DNA of 64,000 bases from Brugia malayi. Taxonomy: Eukaryota; Nematoda; Chromadorea; Rhabditida; Onchocercidae. The DNA lies in the NCBI RefSeq assembly GCF_000002995.4, contig NW_025062477.1, forward strand, positions 9,458,649 to 9,522,648. The letters run 5' to 3'. The translations under genes were made by a program, and so were the position numbers. The notes beneath the pieces are model-generated. The model did no database searches. It saw only the letters and a list, made by a program, of their open reading frames with translations, and was not told the origin of the DNA. Of the stretch, positions 1-13,426 are shown in pieces (position 1 is the stretch's first letter; each line of letters opens with the position of its first letter).

Positions 1-1162
1 GACACATTGAAAAAGGTTTTTGGTCAGTTATATATTTTTTTCCACTTTTCTTTGTTCAACTTTAAAAAAAGATCTCTGTAGGCATGATATAGGGTCAAGT
101 TGCTTTCTGAACTACTAGTACAATTTGAATAAAATGTGCCCGAATTATATTTAATTCAGATCTTTTCCCAATGCATTATTGATTAATCGATATTTTGTAT
201 GTAGGTCTTATTTTGTGTGCATCCCTCTTGGTCTCATTTAACTCCTTCTTTATCCATAAAAGTTGACACTACTTTTTTGTTATCCGACTTAAAAAATATA
301 TATTGACAAAACCTTAACAGTGCGAACTTTTAATGTATCTTGTAACAATTTAGGTAATTATTTGGAATAGTTAAAGAGATTTACAGGAATTACTTCATGA
401 AATTTACGAAAAAAGGACTACTGCTTAGAGTGAGAGTGAAGCCGTAATTGCTCCAATTTAGTGGATTTTAGGAAAATTTATATATGTCACTTCGAACGGT
501 AAGGAAGACTGTTACTGGTCGTGCCCAAATATATTTCCTTATATATCCTGAACGTTTTTCATGATATGGACATGGTCAGTCGAACTTTTAGTTCAAAACA
601 CAGATATAGTTCTTTGAAGCATTATGTATAGCAAGTCTAATAATTCCAATAAATATTCGCATTATGTTTATTGTTTACAAAAACAAGATCACAGAAACAG
701 AGTAACAATCAGAGCGATAAAGGCAATGTATAGTGTTTTAATTTTGAACATGCTGTGCTTTCCTCAGTTTCCCATTTTATTATTTATATAAGAACTCGAC
801 ATTTTAACAAAAGTTCCAAAATTTGTCGCCTGATTAATCTTGACTGCTTAGATAATAAATTACTCAGAATTGATCTAGAAGATTAATTAGTGATGAATTG
901 CATTTATGGGCAACTATTCTAAATACCCGTCATTAGTAAAGAGAGTAATACTCTGTTATGATGCTACCGTGATTTCGATGGTGAAATGTTGCCATACGGA
1001 AGGGAAAGATACAATTCATTCTCGTATTAGCACGCTGAAATTATAATGGAAAGAAACTGCGGGGAATAGTGGCCAAGTTGACTTGGGAATAAGGTGGATT
1101 CAATTGCTATTTTTTTTAGGTTTCTGCTTTACCTGCCATGTCAGTAATGTTTTGAGTTTTAG
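1..1162. other. Non-coding DNA, probably SCAMP intron
   Basis: This AT-rich stretch has no supported exon. It was searched for an N-terminal SCAMP exon with NPF motifs and none was found. It is therefore either a long intron of the SCAMP gene or, if transcription starts inside it, promoter and 5' UTR. Confidence 0.5.
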
Positions 1163-3399
1163 CCTGCAGCTGGAACAGCTGCAACAAAAGTGTCAGCACC
1201 AGTAATGAGCAGTGATGAACTATTTCGACGTCAGGAAGAACTAGAACGAAAAGCCCAGGAATTACGTAGGAGAGAGCAAGAATTAGAACGACAACAGCAA
1301 ACTGGTCATAATGCTTCTACAGGAAACACACGGTCTCATAATTGGCCACCACTTCCATCTTTTGTCCCATTGGAGCCATGTTTTTATCAGGTATCATTGA
1401 GATGCATGTCCATGAAAATATGAGATAAACTTCTTTTCTTGGATTACAAAGTTCTTTTAAGCCTTAGCAACGTGTAATTGCACGTCATTTCGTTAATTGC
1501 TTGCTGAGTTAGTGTAATAGTGCTTGCTGAGTTAGTGTAATAGTGTATTTTGTTCAGAGTTTTTTTTTTTTTTTTGAGAAGATTATGTGATTAATGAAAA
1601 AGGATTTATGTTCGGTTTCAGCTCATTAAATGAAATGCTAATCCTTCACCTATTCTTTAGGATTAGCATTTCATATTTTATATTTGATTATATGTTTTTG
1701 ATTATATAGTTATATTTGATTATATGCGAAACATCTCAACTCTATACACTTAAAGTTAAATATGGAAAAAGGGTGAGACTTGCCTTTTATTTCTTTTCAG
1801 GATATCGAAGTAGAGATTCCAGTACAGTTTCAACGCACGGTTACTTTAGTTTATTATGTTTTCTTGAGTTATGTGTTGGCTTTGGCAATTAATGTCGTTG
1901 CCTCTTTTTTTTACGTTATTTTTGGTAGTGGACCTATTGGCATATTGGTTCTTGCTATTATACAGATTTTGTTGCTGTCCTCCTGTTCATTTCTGTTTTG
2001 GTTTCGTCCTGTCTACAAAGCTTTCAGGTTTTTATATTATCTTCCATCTGTTTGAAATCCTTAATTAAACATGAAATAGTGAGCAAATAGAATTCCTTTT
2101 TGAATAAATCCAGAATTAGTAAAAACAAATAGAAGAATGTTTGTATTAGTGCATTGTGTTTTGATGTAGTTGCGTATTTGGCTTCGGCCAGTTCTCTTCC
2201 CTATTCACAACTACAGTTTTACGTTAAGATAATGAAGTAAATGAGTAAAATCTTGAGTTTGCTTTATTTCAGGAATGACAGCTCATTCAATTTCATGCTG
2301 TTTTTCCTTGTCCTTTTTTTTCATTCAATATTCACATTGGTGCAAGCGCTTGGCCTGTCGCAGTATGCTTGTGGTTGGATTAATGCTATTAATACGTTCC
2401 AGTAAATTTTCATATTTTGGTTAATTTTTCCCAGTGCTTCATTTCGATGCAGAGCTAACAATTTTTTTTCTAGAAGTAAATATGAAGGTCACTTTACTTT
2501 TCTAGCTTCCTAACATTCCATATATTTGTAAGCTAAAAATTTATTTAAATGAGATTAAGCTTATGATAGCTATGTTTGAAAAAAATAAGATGTGATGTTA
2601 ACTTTTCTTTCTTTCCTTCTCCTTATACATCATTCCAGCCATAACATATTTGCATCCCTTATAATGACTACATCAGCGATCGCATTCACGGTTTCATTTC
2701 TTGGAATGGTGTTTGCATTGTTCAGAGTTCATCGTTTCTATCGTGGTGCTGGCTTTAGTTTGGACAAAGCACGCAAAGAATTCTCTGATGGTGTTATGGC
2801 CGATCGAAATGTTCAGCAGGTTCTTGTTGGTTTATATGTACTAAGTACCTTTTATATGTATTATTTCTATATACTAAGTGCGCTCTCACAACTCTCATAG
2901 CTAACACTCTAGAGATATGAAAAAAAAAAAAAAAAAAACTGACGCAGAATCATAAATTTTCTTATGTTCATGCGGATGGACTATTGTCTCATAAGTTCGA
3001 AGGATTGTTAACTTTCTCAAAAATACATTGTAATTAGATTTAGATAAACTGACCTTACAAATGCTTTTTTTTTATGCAGAGGGGACTTGTTTTTAATTAT
3101 TGTGTTTTTTTTTTGAAAAATTGTTTGAAATAATAGCATTGAAAACTCATAATTTGCGCACTTCTACCACTGTAAAAGCTACTAAGTTATAGTCTACGTT
3201 ACACGAAACTGATGTTATTCAAACAACATACATAGACTATATGTTTTTCCAGAAATTGAAATCTTAATGATAAAAGAGAAATGGATAGTTCTTTCATAAC
3301 GTCTGTTTAATTTAGGCTGTGTCAGGAGCAGCCCGAGCAGCTGCATCAGCAGCTACTCTACAAGCAATGAATCACGCAACGCAAAGTGGGCGATATTAA
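1163..3399 (+). CDS. Secretory carrier-associated membrane protein (SCAMP), 5' end outside window
   Basis: SCAMPs are four-pass membrane proteins of post-Golgi and endosomal recycling vesicles. Exons are 1163-1390, 1801-2027, 2273-2401, 2639-2819 and 3316-3399. Phases agree at each junction and give 282 residues ending GRY-stop. The first visible exon encodes a cytosolic heptad-rich coiled coil ([17 protein letters not shown]), then a proline-rich linker ([16 protein letters not shown]). Exon 2 carries the first two hydrophobic segments and [11 protein letters not shown], the nematode form of the SCAMP E-peptide CWYRPIYKAFR, which lies on the cytosolic side between membrane spans. Exons 3 and 4 supply the next spans. 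The end of exon 4 and exon 5 form the cytosolic tail, which is alanine-rich. The N-terminal NPF repeats that bind EH-domain proteins are not visible, and no exon for them was found in bases 1-1162, so the 5' end is probably upstream. C. elegans has one SCAMP (scm-1). The exact start of the first exon (1163 or 1168) is uncertain. Confidence 0.93.
1501..1545. repeat. Two-copy tandem repeat, 23-bp period
   Basis: The motif TTGCTGAGTTAGTGTAATAG occurs at 1501 and again at 1524, and the copies are identical for at least 22 bases. It lies in the SCAMP intron after 1390 and looks like a recent small duplication. Confidence 0.9.
1630..1674. repeat. Perfect intronic hairpin, 16-bp stem
   Basis: Bases 1630-1645 and 1659-1674 are perfect reverse complements (ATGAAATGCTAATCCT and its complement) around a 13-base loop. 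The hairpin lies in the SCAMP intron between 1390 and 1801. It is followed by three imperfect copies of TTTGATTATAT. It is short for a typical pre-miRNA. Confidence 0.85.
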
Positions 3400-6300
3400 T
3401 GCACTTTTTTTTTTGGGTTGTACTTTACTTCATTATATATTGCGTTTCCTTTGAGAATCTTTAAATTTATGTATTTTTCTCTCATTAAATAATTTGGTAG
3501 AATTCTGTTTTCCAAAGCTGGAAAAATACAGTTTTAAATGTTTATTTTATAAATTAAAGCGGAAGTGTGTTCATTTGCAAGAATTTTTCACTTGTCATTT
3601 TGTGACTTTACATGACACATTGTTGATAGTCATTTAACGCCCTGACACTTTCGTAACTAGTTGCTAATTCGATTAGACTGTGAACTTATTTTATTTGTTT
3701 TATTTCTGACCTTTTTTCTCTGTGTAATGATTTTGCAACAAAATTCGGCTGATTTTACTGATCAGTAAAGAATGGATTTTAACTTTATTTTACCTCTGAT
3801 ACTTGTCGCATTGAGTTTGGACGAAAGAATGCTTGATACCAAATAGCAGTGCGTTTGAATATAAATTATGCTCGACAAAGTGTAAATTTAAATGCCTATA
3901 ATTTTTTCTCTATCTATCTAAGCCCAAAGTGCGGCAGTAACAGAGACCGTTACTTCTTGTTTTCTCCGTCATATTTTGAATTTATTGCCTATATATATGA
4001 TGTTTAAATCTGGTATTTTTTATATGTTTATTTAGGTAATACTGTCTATTTAAATCCGCTGTTGCAAAAACTTTGATGCTTTGTCCGCATATTGGGTTTA
4101 TAATAAACGATCTCACTGTGGTAGGAAAGCATGATTTGGGGAAGCCATGTCTTACATTTCGTCTTATGTTTCGGTTATGTATGTTTATCAAGGTAGATCG
4201 GTTTATTATACTTGATGTGCTTGCTACCACTTCCTAATGAATATTTGTGTCCTTCATGCTATTTTAAATGAAAAAATGTTAAATGTATGGAAACATTCAT
4301 TGTATATTATGGAAGACTCAGATCTGCGATTTGAAGCTTTTTGAAATGATGATATCTGAACTTGTTAAGTGTGTGAAATGTTAAAGAATGGGCTCTCCAT
4401 GTTATTTGTTTTAAAGTTGATAGGGGTTTTCAAGATGATAATTGTAGAAAAGAGGAATTTAAGTGAATGTAAAAACTGCCCTAGTGAGTTATGTATATTA
4501 AGTTGAGGGATGTACTCGAGTTGTTCGCTACCTGATTTGCAAATGGTCATCGCTTTCAACTATGTCTGATTTGATATTTCATTTTCGAAGCTCACGGTGA
4601 AACAGCACATGGGATTTTAGGCAGTCATAGGAATCCTTAGTCCCGACCAGTGTTTTACGAGATCTAATAAAATTTATTCAGTCTAGGTAATTTGTGCAGT
4701 CCATACCTTGACATAATCTCGAACCAAATTTGTTACGTAATAGCTTTGAAATGTGATACAAAAAAAAAAAAAAAAATTACAGCATTTATTTAGTTACACT
4801 ACAGTTGACGCAGTTATGGTAAGACTTTAGTTTTGATAGTGGTGAAACTGATGACGGAATAATTAATAAAGTTTATTCGTAGTAAATTAATACATAAATT
4901 AATACATTGGTAAACTTTCCAAGTATCTTTGGCAACATGATCTTTTTTTTAAATTTTACTTAAAAGTTACATGATGTGTTGGTTGTCTGTGGTAACTATT
5001 CCGTAATGATCTGAATTTGAAATTTCGCTGCTTTTATAATTGTCGATATTGGCGGCAATATTCATTATAATGGCAGTTGTAATTTACTTATAATGGGACT
5101 GTTACTGTCATTATTATGATTGAATAGGACAAAGAATTGTACTCTACATGATTGTTGATCTAGTCATAGCTACTGTTTATAGTCACGAAAATTAGTGATA
5201 CTGATCTTTCAACAAACTGATTATCTTCCTTTTTGGTTGGGATCAATAGATATTACTTAAAAAACAAAGGCCATTTTCGTTCTTCTTAGTCATTGTGATA
5301 AATCATCCGGATAAGGAGTCATTTCAGGTCGTCATAAGTTCCATGTGATTTATGTCGCCAAACTTATCTGATCTTACAAATCACTCTTATCAGCAATTCA
5401 AATTCTAATCTTGTAATTTCAGAAGCTGACAAATCTAGTTCCTTCTACTGACCTATAATTTCGATAAAAGATGAACTGAAATTGAATTCAAGTGAATGTA
5501 GATAAAGACGAGAAGTTAATAAAGAACTAGTTACTATGGTTCAGCATTTGATAGAATTTTCGGCTGGGAGGCAATCGGAAATCAGTTTTCTGACTTATTT
5601 GGCAGTTCAAGAATCTTAATCATCGCTTGAAGGATATTCTGCTCGAAATTTAAATAACATACCTTTCTGCTTTCTAGACTTCAATAATTGTCTCTGTTTT
5701 AACCTGAAAGACTCGTACAATAGATTATTGCCATCCTCTAGAGTGCAGGAAGAGCAGGAAGAAAAATGATCGGTAGAAGAATGTTTCTTTCTGCTGTATA
5801 AAAAAATAAATGAATTATTACCTCACCTGGCGACACAATATGTTTTGCATAAATACTGAAAGAGACGATGGGAATGTCATCTGCAAATAAACATGGTTGA
5901 CAACTGCCAGTTGGAAGCGCATTGATAAATTATAAAACAGGTTTAGTGTATCCATTACTTTCATGTCACAAACAGCCATGCCGCCTTTTGTTCTGTCATA
6001 CTAACTTGCCCCTCTCAAACTGTTACTAATTTTAGAATTTTATTGGAATATTTTGCTTCTACCCATTTATTTTCATTTTCTTTTGACGCATGTTATGTGT
6101 AGTTTGTCTGTCTCTGTTTCGTTTTTGTTTATACATCTTACCACTGAGATCATATCGGAATTTTAGCTAATTAAGAATGTTGCCTTCTCCATTTATCAGC
6201 GAGATAAATATTTAGGATATTTATTTGCTTTTATTTAGCTCTCACTTTTTATTTTTTCTCTGTTCACATTGATTTATTTCTCTTTCATTCACGCTTCTGT

Positions 6301-7004
6301 TGCAGTGTCAGATAAAAACTTGTCTTGTTTTGCAATAAATTTCTCAATTACTGTCATCCACTAGAGGCATTTAGTCAAGTGATTATTGAAAATATAGAGA
6401 AAGATAAGGTAGCGCTTTTAGAATCTGTAAGAAGTTTGATAAAGTTAAGTATTAAAAAACACATGCTTTTGCTATCTGCATTAATTTGTAAAAGAATGTC
6501 TGTGGTCATTAAGCACTGACATATTTCCGGGATTATGAGGATCCATCATTTCTTCTGAAGAACTATAAGTTAACTTGCACCTCAAATTAAGTAACGAGCA
6601 CCAATAAGTCAAAGTTTTTCAAGTAATTTCAAAATTTTCACAATGGCCGTTAGTTCTTTGCTTCTGGACCGACTACAGTCGCTGCATTCTGCGGTATAAA
6701 TGTCAGACCGGAAGTTAATATGTTGCTTTTAGAACTTTATCTTTTATGTCCTATTATCCTTTACGCAGGAAATAGTATCACTGCCTCAAAGAATACATTA
6801 TCCTGATAATGAAGTGCCATTGCTTTGTTCAGATGAAGTACCTTGACGCTCTGATCACCTATTATTCCACTAATTAGGAAATTTATTATACTTTCCTACT
6901 TCCCGTCGAGTATTTCAACGTATCACAAAAGGCTATTTGTATGATTGAATAAATAATCATCAAAAGGTCTATTGCAAGAAAAAGTGAACCACGCATACGT
7001 ACAG
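3400..7004. other. Intergenic region SCAMP-TULP4 (3.6 kb)
   Basis: No coding exon, tRNA or rRNA could be supported. The short open frames on both strands lack codon bias and recognisable protein. The first few hundred bases should hold the SCAMP 3' UTR, and the last kilobase the TULP4 promoter. A poly-A tract lies near 4760. Confidence 0.6.
6996..7004 (+). promoter_or_regulatory. Probable spliced-leader acceptor for TULP4
   Basis: The acceptor-like sequence ACGTACAG ends at 7004, three bases before the ATG at 7008. No matching upstream exon is seen, and an in-frame TAA lies a little upstream. This fits trans-splicing of a spliced leader to leave a very short 5' UTR. The upstream bases are not a strong pyrimidine tract, so this is an inference. 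Confidence 0.45.
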
Positions 7005-7007
7005 TGT

Positions 7008-10000
7008 ATGAAGATCATTTGGGAAAGTGACGACTGGCCTGGTTGTGTTGTTGGTTCTAGCATTACTTGTTTGAATTGGATACCTAACGGCAACAATGCC
7101 AACACTGGCCTCTTGGCTACCGGTAAGCCCTTTCAGTTTTTGTATTCACAGTGCTTTGATAATACATTGTTCTAAATATCAAGCATATCAACATTATTTA
7201 ACCTACGATTCTGAATGACCTAATATTTTTTTTAGCGGGAATAAACTTTCAGTCATATTTTTTAACATACTACGCGTTCTGCAATGTTGTAAGTTGTTTT
7301 TTTTTTTTTTTTTTTTCAGGATCAGAATCAGGAGCAGTGGGAGTAACAGCAACGGAAGCTTGCCCAATACGAGATGATAACAAGAGAGTTAACTTTAATC
7401 TTCGCGGTCACCATACGGCGGTGAATATAGTAGCATGGAACAAGGAGCAGATGAAATTAGCGAGCTGCGATAATTCGGGAATAATTTATGTTTGGGTACC
7501 GAACGAAGAAAGATGGAGTGTAGAATTGGTAAACGATCGTGGTATTAAGGTTAAACTAGTTTGATTAAATATTTAGTAAGATAGTTGAGATATATAATAA
7601 AATAGTTATATAAGACAGTTAATATTCAGTGATGTATATTTTAGAAAATTTTTGTATTCTGATAAAATTAACATCAAAATTGTAAACGACCTGAAAAGTG
7701 ATCGTAGTAGTTTTAGGTTCGCGGTGTAAACTGGAGCCCGAGTGGTTCATCAGCGCTTATTTGTTATGAAGATAATTTTGTTTTAATTGGTTCTGCCACA
7801 GGTCAGAGGATATGGTCTAGTTCATTTCCCACTACCGTCACTTGCGGTGTATGGGCTCCCGATTCGCGCGAAATTATTTTGGGATTCGACAATGGCACAT
7901 TTCAGGTGTTAAATGAACAAGGTTACTTCTTTTATTTATTCATTACAGCATTACATTGTGGATTTTTTCGCTCCAAATAATATGTAAATATTTCAGACAG
8001 AAAATCATTTAACTGTGATATCTGTTAATGTTTCATCTCACAATTTCAAACCACAAATGTTGTTGGTCATGCAGCGCACTGAAACCTAAACATTTGTGAT
8101 AATGCAATTCTAAATAAATTGCCTGAAATAAAGAAAGGCTTTTCATGGGTTAAAATTAATTCTTTTTTTCTTGTCAGAAAATATTATGACTGAAGTAGGA
8201 TATATACTTTCGGAGTTTTAGGTGCGACAATTACAGAAAGAAAGATGTATGTAAATGGTAGTATTCGGTTTTTAGCAGCATCTTCACGACGTGGGAATGA
8301 CAGGTGGACGTTAGCCGTCTGTTCTGTAACGGGTCTTCTTAATTTCTTGAATTCTTATGATGAGGTTGTTTTTACATACAATTCGTTATTTTTATTATCA
8401 TTGAATGCATTTCCAAAATTAGGCGTCTTGAATGGATATTAGGTATCTATTCTATAGCGAGTCCTCTATTTTGCAAGCAGTCTTTCTTTTTATATGATGA
8501 AAGCTGATAAACTGGCAATTATATATTTCAAAACTTCCAAAATCGTTTAAATTTTTATTATTTTTTAATTTATGTATAAGCTGAAGTTGAACGAATAATT
8601 TGATAATTGTTTCCACAATATTTTCTTAAACCTAAAGGAAGCTCTGTAATTTTTCGATTTAAAATTAAACCGTTTTATTTTTGTAGTTCACTTCGGGGAA
8701 GAAGCAGTTTCAAAATCCGCAAATTTGTTTGCATTTTTTATCATGTGTTCAGATTGACAGTGCAAAGTGGCAGTGCAATGAGAATCTCTTAAACATTGAG
8801 TGGAATGCTAATGGTACACTATTAGCTGTTGTTTGCAAAGAAAATCATTTCTTTATTATGACATATCAAGGAAACGTTATCTGTGATAGCCGAGTTTCGC
8901 AACCTTCGGCTACTGCTCTCACTGCGTTTGCATGGGTTCATGATGATCGCTTTATTATTGCTACATCAGGTTCGAATTCAATTTCAAAAATTGTAGAGTT
9001 TTCTAGGTAAAACGATAATATACGTTTCTTGTTTATCTGAATCCTGCTGCTGGTTTGCTCATTCAAAAGTTCGTATGGCAGCGATGTAAGCACTTTTTAG
9101 GTGAAATATTTCAGGGAAGACGACGTACCTTTAAACATTGTACGTCTTCATCCTTTCGCAGCGTGCGAATCTTTTTTTACTATGCGAAATAAATTTGATT
9201 TCCTGTCTTCCGCTGTATTGGACTTCTGATTAGGTAATCAACTTGCTGTTGGACGGGTTCTTCATGATGTGCCATCGTTATTCAGTTTGGTTGCTTATAA
9301 CTTATGGCAGTTATTGGGCGCATCCGCACGACATATTGATATACTCCCACTACCTACACGAGAGCGAAATGCTATTCGTGCGTTGGATCATCATATAATA
9401 CGAGTTAGTTTTTATTTCTTCATTTCAAATGCATATTTTTCAACATTGTGGCTTTTGTTAATTCTTTTTACAACTTCTTTTGAATTACCTTTCCTTGAAA
9501 ACTCTACGAAATTTCAGAAGATTTTCAGAAATTAAGGTAGTGAAAATTTGGAACTGCTAACTATTTTCATACATGATATAAAAGTTTCAGTGTCGCATTC
9601 CATCACAAAATGATATGCTGATGAAGGTTTGTGAGCCCTCTGACTGGCGATGGTATTGTACAATACGCCCGGTACCAAGTAAAGTTCATACATATGTATT
9701 ATGCATGGAGCACATGGCCGGCCTCATTCCTGTTCTACTTGGCAAGCAGACAAATAGAATTATTCCTCAATTCCAGATTTCTTTGTACAATTCAAAATTG
9801 ACACTGGTAAAGTCGGATAGTGGGAGCTCGGCACAAGTTGGTGAGTGTACTATAATTCCTTTCCTTATTTAAATATTAGCTTTCACTGGGACGTACACAA
9901 AAATCATGTATTATTTCACTCAGACAATAACGAGTCTTAAAATTAATGTATGAAATCTTATTCGAAATTTAAACGATTATGCAAAAGGATTTATTTGACA

Positions 10001-13000
10001 TATAAATTTAATATGAATCTATTATTTATAAGTGCAGTAATCCTTTCATTTGCAGAAGATGTAGGCGTATTTGCTCGACAGTCTACACAGCGGAATTCTC
10101 TTTGGAGGCGAAGTAAACGGCAATTAAGAACTCTTATGAATCGTTATGTTAGCTGTACTGTTAACAGAGATAGGAGTAAACTAGTTCAGGTACACCTCTT
10201 AGGAAAAATTGATGAAATACAGAAATATGATTCAAACTTTCCATTATTATAACCAATTAGCAAATTTTCAGATTACTTCCAATGTATGGTGCACTCGTTT
10301 TAAAATGTTCTCCGCTACAACTAATATTCTTCCAACTTTCCTCGCTCAGGTTTGTTTATTTTTTAGGCTCTTTACATGGAGATTTCATCTGCTGGAAAAT
10401 CAGAAGCTGGAAGAGGGGTACATAAAACTGAAAAATTTGGTGATCGGAAGATCTTTATTTCAGGTTGTGTACAAAACATCAGTTCTTCACTTGCAACCTC
10501 GTCAAATGACAGTACAATTGGCTGATTTGACCAAAAGGACTGGTAGCTCTCTGTTGAGTTCTCATTGTGCAACATATCGTAACCCGACAAATGATGCATA
10601 TTCAAGTGACGACAGTGCCTTTTCAAATGATATTCGCAATCTCACCATTGCTCCAAGTGATCGGTATATATCGGTGTTTAAATTTCCTACTTGTATTTTC
10701 TTTTTTGTTTATATTTTGAAAGGTGTGTGAAGAAATAATGGGTAAACTTGCAGTCATCATAACTTTTATAAATAATCGTTTTTATTTAACTGATCTGTTT
10801 TGAATCTTATTTTAAGAGAAAATCTAATCGGAAGGCGTGATGTGACAAGTGACATAGAAGCTCTGATTGATGAGACAGTTAAAGAACCGTTATCAACTGA
10901 AGAAAAACTTCTTTTTCAAGTACGCTTAACTTTTTTGTTAGCTTGATTGGTTTGTAAATAATGAGACATTGTTTGTTTTGAAAAGATTACCAGTTACTAG
11001 GGATTGAAATGAAAGACCTTTTCATACAAGTTAAACATATGGTTATTCAAATGGAAAATATCGAAATATGTTGAGATAGTGATATTCAGTAAAAGATTCC
11101 TTCAAAATGTAAACAATTGGTTTTTTTTTTTTTTTTATAGTATTAGAATTATTTATGTTTGTTTAATTACAGAGTATCTTATCAGAATTCAGTGATCTGA
11201 AAGCGGCAGTGGAAAGGCATATTGCAAAGATGAAGTGTTTTGCTAGTGATCTTGAAAGGTCATCGCAGAAGTTAAACTCTTTCGGTGGTACCACTAACGT
11301 GATAAGATATGTCTCTAAAGTGTCAACAAGGGCAACAACGCTTCCCAAAGAAGTATGCGTAATTGGTCCAGGCATGAAAACGCATTGTGATGAACTTACC
11401 TGCATTGAACCTTCAACGTCTAGCAGTCAGTGGTCACAACAATTCGATGATATTGAGGTTGTTACTGATTGGTTTCCATACATTCTAATCAGAATCAACA
11501 GTCAGATTTTTTCTAGTCTTCATGTCTTTTAAGAGATATTGGCATCGGAATATCGTAATAAAATATTCTTTCCTTTTTTTAAACTATGTTGATTAGAATA
11601 CAAACCTGATCTTTAGTATATTGATGAAGATGATGCTGTTGTAATAGATGATACTACTGAACGCACTCCCCTTATCGACTGTTTTAAACCCACTGATGCT
11701 TCTCGTAAAGGTAACAGTTTACTACTGATTACTTTTTATGATATTTATTATGCAATATTTCTGAATAATTCGTCATATCAATATAGATGATATTTTTATA
11801 ATATTTTTTTTTTTTTTTTTTTAACACTGCATAGTTCAAATGTATTTCAAAATGAAGTTTGCAGCTTTAGGGATGAGACAGTTAAGTGATATAACATCAG
11901 TACTGGATAAACTGGCAAAATTAGCGAACGATTTAACTACTCGCTGTGCGGTGGGGCAATTAAGTAATGGCGAGAGCTCAAATTCGGTGAATCTACAGTC
12001 TTCGTCATATTACTGTATGAGCGTAAGTGTTATATGATCAATGTATGATCACGTAATAACAAATTATGATTTCAAAAAGAACATTCTAATATACGTAAGA
12101 ATTTCTATGCATTGTGTTGTTCTAACTTCATAGAAAAGATGCTGAATTCAGAAAAATGAAACAGTGGTTTTATCGATTTCCACCATCAAATTAAAAAAAT
12201 TATGGAAATTTTTTAAAGAATTTTTAACTTTAGGATTCAATAAAAGAAAGTCATGCAACAGTATCCTCTCTGAAGTTGCAGTTGAAGGATATTTCAAGGA
12301 AAGTTTCACAGATCGAAAGGAAAATTAGTTATGGTTAGATTTTTTTGCACTTATTGTCTTCATGCTATTGTCATCTTTCACTTTTTGCCATGATCAGTTT
12401 TGTTGCTGGGTATCGAAAATAATTTCTAATTGTTTCATTTACACCATACTAATTTTGGGAGATGAATTGCTCGATGAAGTTTGTGGTGATTTGCAAGAAA
12501 GAATTCAGCATATCAAAGCTGTGCTTGGTGAACAGCCTGCATTAAGTGGTGAAAATATCTCTTTCCTTACCATGAATAATAAAGCACCTTTTTGGAATGA
12601 AGCTAGCCAAGTGTTTCAGGTATGTACACCTTCTATTTTCAATATATATTATAGAAAAAGTAGAGTACAGAGTATAGAAATAAATGACAAATTAAATTAG
12701 TAAATAAGTATGACTCTCACAACATTACATATCAACTCACTTTTCTTAAATAGTTTGTATTCAGTAATTGCTTTAGAGGTATCGTTTCTGTTCGGTTTTA
12801 CAGTATTCGACCATTTGAATCTACTTATATTATACACGGCATATAATTTCGGTTTACTTTAAGTTCGGGAATACTTCGAGTTTCAAAATATTATACAGTC
12901 GCTTTTCTTCATCCGGATACCACGTTGTGATGTTTAAGATGATGGTTGCAATTGCAAGATAAAAAAACTAGTTCACTGCTTTTGGTGCACACTAACTGCT

Positions 13001-13426
13001 ACCACTTATGTTTTCAATTATTTAATAAGACTGACATCTCAAACAAGATCTAATAATACATTGCAGTTCAGATAGTAACGTTAAAAATGACCTCTGCACC
13101 TGAAAGTAACTTGACCGAGCAAGTGTTAATGGATTGTTCATTAATCTTAACTTTTGTTGGGGTCCACCAGTTTTGTTGTAAATCTTAGATCCATGTCACA
13201 GTCAATATGAACGATGAAGATGAAGATTTAACTATTTCAGCTAGATTTTGGTGGTCGTGTAACTCAAGAATCAGCAAAGAATTTCCAAATCGAATATGAT
13301 GATCAGCAGGTTATGCAATTTGGACGCATAGAAAATGGCGCATATACGCTTGATTTTTGTTCACCATTCAGTGCTGTGCAAGCATTTGCTGTTGCGCTTG
13401 CATCTATTACTCAACGTCTGAAATAG
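7008..13426 (+). CDS. Tubby-like protein 4 (TULP4/TUSP): WD40 + SOCS-box-like + split tubby domain
   Basis: Seventeen exons join in phase to 951 residues: 7008-7122, 7320-7549, 7717-7921, 8222-8364, 8753-8969, 9234-9403, 9591-9840, 10056-10189, 10272-10349, 10464-10663, 10817-10919, 11173-11457, 11617-11710, 11835-12022, 12234-12333, 12462-12619 and 13241-13426. Residues 1-303 form the WD40 part (RINFNLRGH-like block, [18 protein letters not shown]). About 315-365 matches the SOCS-box region, then the [13 protein letters not shown] segment. The tubby domain is split: [11 protein letters not shown] and HLQPRQM at 489-530, then [20 protein letters not shown] to QRLK-stop at about 880-951. Human TULP4 has about 1,540 residues. 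The difference is the long proline-rich insert between the two tubby parts, replaced here by about 350 residues with acidic and helical segments. By family, it is probably a substrate receptor for a cullin-RING ligase. The acceptor at 12461 (TTTTGGGAG) is weak but phase-consistent. Confidence 0.95.

Noticed and set aside
6325..6519. Plus-strand frame of 64 codons before TULP4
   Set aside because: Considered as an upstream TULP4 exon; no donor in phase, and TULP4 already has a good N-terminus.
10372..10626. Minus-strand frame inside TULP4
   Set aside because: It is antisense to a conserved TULP4 exon (HLQPRQM), so it is a shadow.
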